Assembly (NCBI GenBank): GCA_947089145.1
Contig: CAMUJH010000009.1
Location: forward strand, 24,790 to 88,789
Direction of reading: 5' to 3'
DNA from: an uncultured Hungatella sp.
GTDB taxonomy: Bacteria > Bacillota > Clostridia > Lachnospirales > Lachnospiraceae
DNA: 64,000 bases
The notes under the pieces are model-generated. The model was not told the DNA's origin and made no database searches. It saw nothing but the letters and a program-made list of their open reading frames with translations. Positions 45,419 to 53,820 of the stretch are shown piece by piece (the first letter of the stretch is position 1; every line of letters starts with the position of its first letter). The position numbers were made by a program, and so were the translations under genes.

Positions 45419-46110
45419 TGAAGAATATCTTATTGGTCTGCGGGGCCGGAATGTCAACCAGCCTTCTGATGAAAAGGATGGAGGAAGCGGATCTGGATCA
45501 TCAGTACCACATGAGATGCGCTGATGTGGTCAGTGCCAAAGTGGAGATGCTGGAAAACGATATGGTTCTTTTGGCTCCTCACATCGGTTATCTGAAAGAC
45601 GAGTTTGCAGGACTGTGCAGTAAAATCAACATACCCTGCTACATTATTGATTTGCCGGATTATACCAGGATGAATGGCAGATGCGTGCTTTGCAAGATAT
45701 CGGATATTCTGAAGGATTATTATAAAACAGCTCCGTTTCATGTGGAATTGGTACACAACCGTGCCGGGGTCATGTCCAATCTTATTGCACTGGACATGAA
45801 AAAGAAAGCGGTTGGGGAAGAGAGGGACTGGCAGGTGGAATCCTGTGCCATAGGAGAGTTTACAGGGGATAAAGGCATTCATATGGTGCTGCTGGAATAT
45901 CAGATTGAATATGAATACGTCGGAGTACAAAAAAAGATTCAGAATCCGCTGACCGTTGTGGAGGTGGTTCCAAAAGAACTGTACACTTCATTTAACGGGC
46001 GGAGAGTGTTTGAGTATATCCACAGGATATATCCTGAAAGATTTAGACAAAAAAAAGAAGAACTGAAGGCAAAGTTCAGTCAGGGGGTGCCGGCTATGGA
46101 TGGATCGTAA
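45415..46110 (+). CDS. PTS EIIB component with unrecognised C-terminal domain
   Basis: 231 residues; lactose/cellobiose EIIB proteins are about 100-110. Residues 1-~105: EIIB with V-C-G-A-G-M-S-T-S carrying the phosphocysteine and A-P-H-I-G-Y. Residues ~106-231: an extra domain beginning F-H-V-E-L-V-H-N-R-A-G-V and ending F-E-Y-I-H-R-I-Y-P-E-R-F, with no family that I recognise. Overlaps the regulator gene by 4 bases. No separate EIIA of the lactose/cellobiose class is in the window. Confidence 0.87.
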   Translation: MMKNILLVCGAGMSTSLLMKRMEEADLDHQYHMRCADVVSAKVEMLENDMVLLAPHIGYLKDEFAGLCSKINIPCYIIDLPDYTRMNGRCVLCKISDILKDYYKTAPFHVELVHNRAGVMSNLIALDMKKKAVGEERDWQVESCAIGEFTGDKGIHMVLLEYQIEYEYVGVQKKIQNPLTVVEVVPKELYTSFNGRRVFEYIHRIYPERFRQKKEELKAKFSQGVPAMDGS

Positions 46111-46169
46111 CGAGCAGAGGAAATTTGCAGTTATATGGAACGAGAGAACATTGAGACAAGGAGAAGAAA

Positions 46170-47447
46170 ATGAAAAGGATAGGAACGATTTTATTGGCAT
46201 CAGCAGTATGTTTAGGGTTCAGCTTCAATGCGTCCGCTTCCCAAGAGAGGGAGATTAACTTTGACCTTCATTCTACAATATACAGCTATGGAGAGTCTAT
46301 TGATAAGGTTATCTTTGACATGGGGGATCTGGAGATTGACGAGTCCTGTCTTACAACGGACATGTTTCAGGTAGAGGCTGAAGGAAAGGCTGCAATCATT
46401 GTAGGGCCGGCGGTGCAGATGGTCAGTGAAGACGGCCTTACTCATTTGGGCCCTTATAAGGAGCAGCGTCAGGTTCAGGATATTTATGTTGAGAACGGCA
46501 GACTAGTGCTGGATCTGATAACGGAGAAAAATACGGCCGGTAAATCTACGCTTGATTTTACTGCTAATTTCGAGACGCTGAAGGGGTGCAACCTGTCCCT
46601 GGATGTGAATTATGACATTACCATGACAAAGCCTCTGAGATTAACGGACGGCAGGGAGATGACGGCTTTGACGTTTAAGCAGGGAGGGATTGTAAATGAT
46701 GAAATTACAAAATTCAATCCCGGACAGTTATTTGGCGTGAAATACCAACTCTATAAGCCTGAAAATGCAGGGGACGGGCAAAAGCACCCATTGATTGTGT
46801 GGTTTCACGGAGGCGGGGAATCAGGATATCGGGGGACGCTGTACAATAATACCTCTCAGCTGAAAGCAAACCGGGGGGCAGTAGCCTTTGCAGGAAGCGA
46901 GGCCCAGGAAATCTTCGGCGGAGCTTATGTTTTGGCGCCCCAGGTTCCTAACGAATGGTCAGACAGCCTGGAGGAAGTGAAGGGGTTGCTGGATGTCATT
47001 GTGAGAGACAACAACATTGATACAGACAGAATCTATGTATATGGCTGCTCTGCCGGAGGATATATGACCCTGGATATGGTGGTTAAAAATCCTGGATTTT
47101 TTGCGGCTGCAGTAGCGGTCTGTCCTGCCATTGATGAAGCCAATATCAGTACCTATGGGGATGGACGGCGTATTACTGACGAGGAACTGCTTTCTTTGAA
47201 AGACATTCCTCTGTGGCTGGTTCAGGCCAGGAATGACCAGACGGTAAAATTTGAGGAGTCTGCGCTGCGGGTTTATAATCTTCTGAAGGATGACAATGCC
47301 ATATTGACGGCCTATGATTCCGTTGTGGTTGACGGCGATGAATACTCAGGACATGAGGCCTGGGTTTACACAGCCCTTAATATGCCGGTGCATAATGGGG
47401 ATCATCTTTGGCAGTGGACTGCAAAGCAGAGCCTGAAATCAGAATAG
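46170..47447 (+). CDS. secreted alpha/beta-hydrolase (esterase with N-terminal Ig-like domain)
   Basis: 425 residues. Signal peptide M-K-R-I-G-T-I-L-L-A-S-A-V-C-L-G with a likely cut after A-S-A. Residues ~25-165: beta-rich domain similar to esterase N-terminal Ig domains. Residues ~170-425: alpha/beta-hydrolase with oxyanion W-F-H-G-G-G-E-S-G, nucleophile G-C-S294-A-G-G, an Asp in A-R-N-D-Q-T, and His in G-H-E-A-W. Resembles secreted carbohydrate or polyhydroxyalkanoate-type esterases and putative prolyl oligopeptidase-like enzymes. Last gene of the PTS operon, so it may de-esterify the glycan whose sugar is imported. Confidence 0.88.
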   Translation: MKRIGTILLASAVCLGFSFNASASQEREINFDLHSTIYSYGESIDKVIFDMGDLEIDESCLTTDMFQVEAEGKAAIIVGPAVQMVSEDGLTHLGPYKEQRQVQDIYVENGRLVLDLITEKNTAGKSTLDFTANFETLKGCNLSLDVNYDITMTKPLRLTDGREMTALTFKQGGIVNDEITKFNPGQLFGVKYQLYKPENAGDGQKHPLIVWFHGGGESGYRGTLYNNTSQLKANRGAVAFAGSEAQEIFGGAYVLAPQVPNEWSDSLEEVKGLLDVIVRDNNIDTDRIYVYGCSAGGYMTLDMVVKNPGFFAAAVAVCPAIDEANISTYGDGRRITDEELLSLKDIPLWLVQARNDQTVKFEESALRVYNLLKDDNAILTAYDSVVVDGDEYSGHEAWVYTALNMPVHNGDHLWQWTAKQSLKSE

Positions 47448-47468
47448 AAAAAATCGGATTTAAATCAT

Positions 47469-47503
47469 TGACGGCAGTTTTCTGTATAGGAAAGCTGCCG
47501 TCA
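47469..47503. terminator. hairpin between convergent genes
   Basis: TGACGGCAG (47469-47477) pairs with CTGCCGTCA (47495-47503), with partial extension into the TTTTC/GGAAA inner region. It lies between the esterase stop and the AraC stop. T runs are weak on both strands. Confidence 0.6.
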
Positions 47504-47510
47504 GACTGGT

Positions 47511-48749
47511 TTATCCGGCAGCTTTCCCGATGCTTTCCCGGTAAGCCCTGGGAGTGATCCCTTGATGTTTTTTAAAAGTCCTGGTAAAATAGTTCGAGTC
47601 AGGAAAACCGCATCGGGAAGCAATGGCCCCTACTGACATGCTTGTTGTGTTTAAAAGAATCAGGGCCTGCCGTATGCGGGTGGTATTGATATAGTCTGTA
47701 ATGGTCATGTCAGTTTCTTTTTTGAATAGGCCGGAAAGATAGCTGGCAGACACGGAGTGTTTCTGAGCAAGGATTCCTAAGGATAATTCCTCTATATAGT
47801 GAAAATCTATGTAGTCCATACAGCTGCGCACCAGGAGAGAGTTGGCCTGCCGGGAATAGTTGTTTACCAGCATGCAGTATTTGCGCAGCATGGTTTGAGA
47901 CAGGCTGTGAAGCTGCTCTAACGTAAAGGTATTCTCAATCTGGATGGCAAACTGCCGGGACAGATTGTCAATGTGCAGCGGATGGACATGGCCGGCCTGA
48001 ACTGCTTTTCTTAAAATTGCGTTAAACGTAAAAAGAATGTTCTTTTTATCTCTTACCGGATCAGAACTTCTGGGCAGAAGCTTGTACTGGAGAAAATGGT
48101 AATGGGCCTCTGCAGCCTCCTTCAGGTTGCCGGCGGCAACAGCGGAAAGCATCTTTTCCTCCCATTCATAGCGTTCCTCAATGATGTTGGAGGCTATCCC
48201 GGGATAATCGGGAATCGCATAGTCTTTATAATCCAAGGCAAACAGTTCTATAGAATCCATGGAAATGATCCGGTAGGGAACGGAGGTCCCTGCCAGCTTT
48301 TCCAGAGCGAAATTCAGAGAGTGGTTCCAGGTGTCCAGATCAGAGACAATGGGAATCCGGTTATAGAATTCGAGAAAATCCTGATGATACTGAAGGGGGA
48401 CCTTCTGCCTGTCCAGGAGGGAGCGAAAGGTTCCTGTATCAATAACCCGGGGCATAATAGGGCCGATGCTTAAGATCTGCAGGGAATCTGGCAAGCCAGT
48501 GCCGGAAGGAAAGCGAAACAGACAGTAACACAATTTCAGATCATCTTCAAAATAATACTGCACGCCTTCTTCCAGAGACAGCTTCATTTTTTCCAGGAAA
48601 AAGGAGTAGTCAAAGTCAGGCGTCATCTTGTGGCGAAACCCATAATCAATATTTGCCATCATCTGCTGGGAACTGCCATCCAACAAAAGCACCTGTATCC
48701 CGGCGTGGCGCAAGGTTTCTGTCATAAAGTCTAATAAATCTATTTGCAT
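47511..48749 (-). CDS. AraC-family regulator of the glucuronide locus
   Basis: 412 residues. The C-terminal ~100 residues hold two HTH motifs: Y-I-E-E-L-S-L-G-I-L-A-Q-K-H-S-V-S-A-S-Y-L and S-V-G-A-I-A-S-R-C-G-F-P-D-S-N-Y-F-T-R-T-F-K-K. The long N-terminal region (~1-300) resembles the sensor part of Lachnospiraceae AraC regulators of about 400 residues; ligand unknown. Divergent from the HAD / TM2 / beta-glucuronidase genes, which are probably its targets. Confidence 0.92.
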   Translation of the reverse strand: MQIDLLDFMTETLRHAGIQVLLLDGSSQQMMANIDYGFRHKMTPDFDYSFFLEKMKLSLEEGVQYYFEDDLKLCYCLFRFPSGTGLPDSLQILSIGPIMPRVIDTGTFRSLLDRQKVPLQYHQDFLEFYNRIPIVSDLDTWNHSLNFALEKLAGTSVPYRIISMDSIELFALDYKDYAIPDYPGIASNIIEERYEWEEKMLSAVAAGNLKEAAEAHYHFLQYKLLPRSSDPVRDKKNILFTFNAILRKAVQAGHVHPLHIDNLSRQFAIQIENTFTLEQLHSLSQTMLRKYCMLVNNYSRQANSLLVRSCMDYIDFHYIEELSLGILAQKHSVSASYLSGLFKKETDMTITDYINTTRIRQALILLNTTSMSVGAIASRCGFPDSNYFTRTFKKHQGITPRAYRESIGKAAG

Positions 48750-48905
48750 ATCATTACCTCTTGCAATAATTCAGCACATTTTTACAAAAAAACAGCATAA
48801 AATCATCTCTTTATTTAGTTTACCATAAAATAATGCTAAAATCAATGAAAATTATTCTGGAAAAACTGTAGAAAATGCTGTATATTCCGGGCAGGAGGTG
48901 AGGCA

Positions 48906-49745
48906 GTGAGCGAATTGGAACTTTTTTTAAAGAGAAAAGAGTTTCTGGTATGTATTGATTCTGACGGATGTGCCATGGATACCATGGACTGCAAACACTT
49001 TCGCTGTTTTGGGCCCTGCGTGGTGGAGGAGTGGAAACTGGAACCCTGGAAAGATAAGGTTCTGGATCATTGGAAGCAGGTAAACCTGTATACCATGACC
49101 AGGGGAGCAAACCGCTTTCTGGCGCTTTCCATGGTGCTGGAATGGGTTCATAAGACCTGCACGGAGGTCGAAGGGGTAGAGGCGTTTTCTGAATGGGCAA
49201 AAGAAGCTAGGGAGTTGTCCAATACCACAGTAAAGAACCAGTACGAAAAGACAGGAGAAAAGATTTTTTATAAGGCATTGTGCTGGTCCCAGGCCGTAAA
49301 CCTTTCGATTTTGGATCTTCCAGAAGAGCTGAAAAGGCCTTTTGGCGGCGTAAAGGAAGGTGTGGAGATGATCCATGGACAGGCGGACGTGGCCATTGTA
49401 TCCTCGGCGAATCGGGAAGCAGTGGTGGAAGAGTGGGAGAAGTTTTCCCTTATGGACTGGGTAGATCTCTGCCTGACCCAGACAGAAGGGAGCAAGGCCT
49501 ACTGCATCGGGGAGATGGTAAAAAAAGGATATACCCCGTCCCATGTGCTGATGATCGGGGATGCGCCGGGAGATGAAAAGGCGGCAGCCCAAAATGGGGT
49601 GCTGTTTTATCCTATTTTGGTAAAACAGGAATCAAGGTCCTGGAGGCGGCTGGTACAGGAGGCTTTCCCCCGGTTTTTGGAGGGCCGCTATGAAGGGGAG
49701 TACCAGGCAAAACTGAAACAAGAATTTTTGGAAAATTTGTCGTAG
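48906..49745 (+). CDS. HAD-family hydrolase
   Basis: 279 residues from a GTG with AGGAGGTGA upstream. HAD motif I C-I-D-S-D-G-C-A-M-D, motif II V-A-I-V-S-S-A-N, motif IV M-I-G-D-A-P-G-D-E. A large helical cap (about 30-130) lies between motifs I and II, type C1. Probably a cytoplasmic phosphatase for a sugar phosphate or related compound. First gene of the beta-glucuronidase cluster and divergent from its AraC regulator. Substrate not deducible. Confidence 0.85.
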   Translation: MSELELFLKRKEFLVCIDSDGCAMDTMDCKHFRCFGPCVVEEWKLEPWKDKVLDHWKQVNLYTMTRGANRFLALSMVLEWVHKTCTEVEGVEAFSEWAKEARELSNTTVKNQYEKTGEKIFYKALCWSQAVNLSILDLPEELKRPFGGVKEGVEMIHGQADVAIVSSANREAVVEEWEKFSLMDWVDLCLTQTEGSKAYCIGEMVKKGYTPSHVLMIGDAPGDEKAAAQNGVLFYPILVKQESRSWRRLVQEAFPRFLEGRYEGEYQAKLKQEFLENLS

Positions 49746-49770
49746 GGCTATTCGAAGAGAAAGGAATGCC

Positions 49771-50148
49771 ATGAAGGAAAACAAGGGAAAGGAACCGAAA
49801 CATAAGGATGAAGTCAATCCTATGGAGATTATTTTGGCGCAGCAGGAGCTGGTGGATTTGAAAAGGGAGTATGGCATCCTGGAAAAGGAAACCTGGCGGA
49901 CACGGTTGGGCGGCTGGCTTACCGGAAGAAGCAAAGGTCCAAGAAAGGTGAATCGTAAGACCTATATCAGGCTGGCCCTGTGCTGCGGCTGGTTTTGCGG
50001 CGCCCATCGGTTTTATGCGGGACAAAAACTTCTGGGAACCTTGTATCTCTTATTTTGCTGGAGCGGAATTCCCGTGGCTATGACGCTCATTGACCTGATG
50101 GCGGCGATTCCCATGAAGGCCGATGAGACAGGAATGATATTGATGTAG
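49771..50148 (+). CDS. TM2-domain membrane protein
   Basis: 125 residues. The N-terminal half is hydrophilic and partly coiled. Residues ~65-115 form the TM2 domain: two helices joined by G-A-H-R-F-Y-A-G-Q-K-L-L-G-T-L-Y with the Asp in L-I-D-L-M. TM2 proteins are small, widespread and poorly understood. Its location between a HAD phosphatase and beta-glucuronidase is unusual and may simply reflect shared transcription. Confidence 0.88.
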   Translation: MKENKGKEPKHKDEVNPMEIILAQQELVDLKREYGILEKETWRTRLGGWLTGRSKGPRKVNRKTYIRLALCCGWFCGAHRFYAGQKLLGTLYLLFCWSGIPVAMTLIDLMAAIPMKADETGMILM

Positions 50149-50180
50149 AGAGTTTTGATGCAGAAAGGAGAGTGGGCTAT

Positions 50181-51995
50181 ATGTTATATCCGGTTCAGAC
50201 TGAGTCCAGAGGGCTGATGGACCTTAGCGGAGTTTGGGATTTTAAGCTGGATAACGGAAAGGGATTCGAAGAGAAATGGTATGAAAGGCCTTTAAGGAAC
50301 CCTATGACCATGGCAGTTCCGGCTTCTTACAATGATTTAAAAGACGGAGCAGATTTTCGTGACCACTATGGATGGGTATTCTATCAGAGAAAGTTAATGA
50401 TTCCTTCCTATATGAGAAGCCAGCGTCTGGTGCTGCGCATGGCGGCTGTGACTCATGTGGGAAAGGTGTATCTCAACGGGAAACTGGTGTGCCAGCACAA
50501 AGGCGGCTTTCTGCCTTTTGAGGCTGAGATCAATGAGTATTTGACAGACGGTGAAAATCTTTTGACCATTGCCGTGGACAACCGTATTGACCACTCTACT
50601 CTGCCGGTGGGAGGCGAAGGAGGGGGAGGGCTCCTGGGAGGCGGAATGTTCCCGTGGAAAGGGTCTAAACCTCAAAATTCCCCGAACTTTGATTTCTTTA
50701 ACTACTGCGGAATCACCAGACCGGTAAAGCTTTATACGACGCCTACAGAATACATCCGGGATGTGACGCTTAACGCCTCGGTAGAAGGGGATAAGGCCAG
50801 CATAAGCTATGAGGTGGAGACAGTAGGAGAAGGAACGGTCCACATCGAATTGTGGGACAGGGAAGGGCAGAAGGTAGCCCAGACAGAAGGGGCGGCCGGC
50901 GTGTTGAAGGTGGAGCAGGTCCATCTATGGCAGCCGCTGCATGCGTACCTGTACGAGATAAAAATCGCATTCGGAGCGGACCGGTACACATTGCCTTACG
51001 GTATCCGCACGGTGAAGGTGGAAGGCGGAAAGTTTTTAATTAATGGCCAGCCCTTTTATTTTAAGGGATACGGAAAACACGAAGACACGTATCCAGCAGG
51101 CAGAGGGCTGAATATGCCCATGAATGTGAAGGACATCAGCCTGATGAAATGGCAGGGGGCCAACAGTTTCCGGACCAGCCACTATCCCTATAGCGAAGAG
51201 ATGATGAGGCTGTGCGACGAGGAAGGTATCGTGGTGATCGATGAGACGCCGGCTGTGGGAGTACACTTGAATTTCGGCGGCGGCGCTAACTTTAAAGGCG
51301 GAAAAAGGGTTAACACCTTTGACCCTGTAGAGGAAGGCGGGATTCGTACATTTGAACACCACAAAGAGGTGGTTCGGGACATGATTGCCAGGGACAAAAA
51401 CCATGCGTGTGTGGTGATGTGGAGCATTGCCAATGAGTCGGATTCCGGAGGCCCGGGGGCATATGAATACTTTAAGCCTTTATATGACCTTGCCAGGGAA
51501 GCAGACCCCCAGCATCGTCCCTGCACCATTGTCAGCGTGCAGATGAAAAATTATAAGGAGGACTGTACCATCCGCCTCAGCGATGTATTCTGCCTGAACC
51601 GCTATTACGGATGGTATGCCTGCGGAGGAGATCTGGAGGCGGCCAAAGCCATGCTGGAGGAAGAACTGGGTTTTTGGAATTCCCTTGGAAAGCCGTTTAT
51701 GTTTACAGAGTATGGTGCAGACACGGTTTGCGGGCTTCATGACGCGGTTCCCGTTATGTTTACGGAGGAATATCAGGTGGATTACTATAAGGTAAATCAC
51801 CAGGTAGTTGACAGCCTGGAAAACTTTGTGGGGGAACAGGTGTGGAATTTTGCGGACTTTGCCACAAGCCAGGGCATTATGCGGGTTCAGGGAAACAAGA
51901 AGGGAATCTTCACCAGAGACAGAAAGCCTAAACTGGCGGCTCATTATCTTCGGGAACGCTGGACGAACATTCCTGATTTCGGATATAAGGGATAA
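50181..51995 (+). CDS. uidA: beta-glucuronidase (GH2)
   Basis: 604 residues, no signal peptide, so cytoplasmic. The start at 50181 has AAAGGAG 10 bases upstream. Order: jelly-roll sugar-binding domain, Ig-like domain, TIM barrel. Acid/base E419 in W-S-I-A-N-E-S; nucleophile E510 in F-T-E-Y-G-A-D; N572-K-K574-G, the N-x-K pair that recognises the glucuronate carboxylate, so it is a true glucuronidase rather than a galactosidase. The loop before the barrel end (F-G-G-G-A-N-F-K-G-G) has about the length of the E. coli loop 1. Releases glucuronic acid from glucuronides imported by the GPH transporter. In gut bacteria this activity also splits drug and steroid glucuronides. Confidence 0.97.
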   Translation: MLYPVQTESRGLMDLSGVWDFKLDNGKGFEEKWYERPLRNPMTMAVPASYNDLKDGADFRDHYGWVFYQRKLMIPSYMRSQRLVLRMAAVTHVGKVYLNGKLVCQHKGGFLPFEAEINEYLTDGENLLTIAVDNRIDHSTLPVGGEGGGGLLGGGMFPWKGSKPQNSPNFDFFNYCGITRPVKLYTTPTEYIRDVTLNASVEGDKASISYEVETVGEGTVHIELWDREGQKVAQTEGAAGVLKVEQVHLWQPLHAYLYEIKIAFGADRYTLPYGIRTVKVEGGKFLINGQPFYFKGYGKHEDTYPAGRGLNMPMNVKDISLMKWQGANSFRTSHYPYSEEMMRLCDEEGIVVIDETPAVGVHLNFGGGANFKGGKRVNTFDPVEEGGIRTFEHHKEVVRDMIARDKNHACVVMWSIANESDSGGPGAYEYFKPLYDLAREADPQHRPCTIVSVQMKNYKEDCTIRLSDVFCLNRYYGWYACGGDLEAAKAMLEEELGFWNSLGKPFMFTEYGADTVCGLHDAVPVMFTEEYQVDYYKVNHQVVDSLENFVGEQVWNFADFATSQGIMRVQGNKKGIFTRDRKPKLAAHYLRERWTNIPDFGYKG

Positions 51996-52013
51996 AAGAA
52001 AAGGAGGCTGGTT

Positions 52014-53750
52014 ATGGTCGATTTAAAAGCAAAACCGTTCTGCCTTAATGAGGAAGCAATTGCCTGGGTCAATGAGACTATTGATTCCATGACATTAGAT
52101 GAAAAGGCAGGACAGCTTTTTGTCCAGATGAGAAAGAGCCTGGATGAGGAGACTGTGAAGAATACTTTAAACAAATATCATCAGGGAGGACTGCGCTGGC
52201 AGGGGGGAGACAGAAATCAGGTATACAATCAGAACAAACTGTATCAGGATAACTCCAAGATTCCTCTGCTGATTGCGGCAAACTGTGACAACGGGGGAGA
52301 CGGATGCCTTAGTGACGGAACCTTTGTGGCTACCGCTGCGGAGGCGGCGGCAGGCGCAGGTACAAAGACAGCCTATGATATGGGATACGTGGCAGGAAAG
52401 GAGGCTTCCAGCGTGGGAGTCAACTGGATGTTCAATCCCTGTGCTGACATTTATATGAACTGGCGGAATACCATTGTCAATACCAGGGCGTTTGGAGACA
52501 ATGCCGACCGTGTCATAGAGAATATCAGAGCCTACATAGACGGAATCCATCAGAGTAATGTGGCCTGCTGCTGCAAGCATTTTCCGGGAGACGGGGTGGA
52601 AGAGCGGGATCAGCACCTGGTTCTGGGAGTCAATGACTTAAGTGTGGAGGAGTGGGATGCTTCCTTCAGGAAAGTATACCAGACCATGATTGACGAAGGA
52701 CTGGAGAGCATTATGGTGGGACATATCGCTCTTCCTGAAATGAGCCGGAAACTGAGGCCAGGCATTAAGGATCAGGAGATCATGCCGGCGACTTTGGCGC
52801 CGGAGCTTTTGACAGACCTTTTGAGAGGGGAAATGGGATTTAACGGCGTGGTCATTACAGACGCTTCCCATATGGCAGGCATAGCCTGTATGGAGAAACG
52901 GGAAATCGCTGTGCCGAAGGCCATTGCCAGCGGCTGTGACATGTTCCTGTTTTCCAATGATATGGAGGAGGACTTTGCCTACATGAAGGCAGGAATCGAA
53001 AACGGCGTTATTACAGCCCAGCGGCTGGATGACGCGCTGCACCGGATACTGGGCCTGAAGGCAAAATTGGGGCTTTACCGAAAGGAGAACGTAACGGCGG
53101 AGCCGCAGCTGAAAGACCAGGTAGTGGGATGTGAGGAGCATCTCCGGCTGGCAGAGGAGGCGGCGGAGCACTGCATTACTTTAGTAAAGGATACCAGAGG
53201 TGACCTTCCCATTAACCCGGAGATTAAAAAGCGGGCCAGGCTGGTGTTTATTCAGTCCACGCCCACCAGCAAGGGGTATGTAAAGGACCCGGTAAAACAG
53301 ATTGTCATTGAAGAACTGGAAAGAGCCGGGTTTACGGTGGATGTGGCGCCTAATTTTCACGATCTGGAAGTATCAGAGGGCGTGAAGCCGCAGAATATGA
53401 TTACCATGATGAACTGCGGCTCTATGAAAGAGTTTGCCGCAAAGTATGATGTGGTGTTTTTGGTGCTGAACATCAAGGGCTATGCCCAGGAAAATAATGT
53501 AAGGCTTCGGTGGAGCTGCAACCATTCCAGTGAACTTCCGTGGTATGTGACAGAAGTTCCCACAGTGGGCATCAGCCTGAATTATACCAATCACCTGATT
53601 GATGTCCCTCAAGTCCATGCTTTTGTCAATGCATATGGAAGCACCAGGACAAGCATCCGGGCCGCCATTGATAAAATATGCGGCAGAAGCCGGTTTAAGG
53701 GAACGGCCAGCGACACGGTATTCTGCGGAAAATGGGATACCAGGCTGTAG
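52014..53750 (+). CDS. GH3 glycosidase with NagZ-type Asp-His dyad
   Basis: 578 residues, cytoplasmic. Residues ~20-345: GH3 barrel with K-H-F-P-G-D-G, then E-R-D199-Q-H201 at the spacing of the NagZ D-x-H acid/base dyad, and nucleophile D283 in V-I-T-D-A-S-H-M. Residues ~365-578: C-terminal alpha/beta domain with a lower-conserved second half. Likely a beta-N-acetylhexosaminidase or related enzyme rather than a classic beta-glucosidase. Starts 18 bases after the beta-glucuronidase with AAAGGAGG. May act on the other sugar of a glucuronide disaccharide (inference). Confidence 0.9.
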   Translation: MVDLKAKPFCLNEEAIAWVNETIDSMTLDEKAGQLFVQMRKSLDEETVKNTLNKYHQGGLRWQGGDRNQVYNQNKLYQDNSKIPLLIAANCDNGGDGCLSDGTFVATAAEAAAGAGTKTAYDMGYVAGKEASSVGVNWMFNPCADIYMNWRNTIVNTRAFGDNADRVIENIRAYIDGIHQSNVACCCKHFPGDGVEERDQHLVLGVNDLSVEEWDASFRKVYQTMIDEGLESIMVGHIALPEMSRKLRPGIKDQEIMPATLAPELLTDLLRGEMGFNGVVITDASHMAGIACMEKREIAVPKAIASGCDMFLFSNDMEEDFAYMKAGIENGVITAQRLDDALHRILGLKAKLGLYRKENVTAEPQLKDQVVGCEEHLRLAEEAAEHCITLVKDTRGDLPINPEIKKRARLVFIQSTPTSKGYVKDPVKQIVIEELERAGFTVDVAPNFHDLEVSEGVKPQNMITMMNCGSMKEFAAKYDVVFLVLNIKGYAQENNVRLRWSCNHSSELPWYVTEVPTVGISLNYTNHLIDVPQVHAFVNAYGSTRTSIRAAIDKICGRSRFKGTASDTVFCGKWDTRL

Positions 53751-53820
53751 GCCAGGCTGCCGGTTTGCGTGATTTGGGGCTGCCAAATATAGGGCATGCC
53801 CATACGAAAGGAGATTTTTG

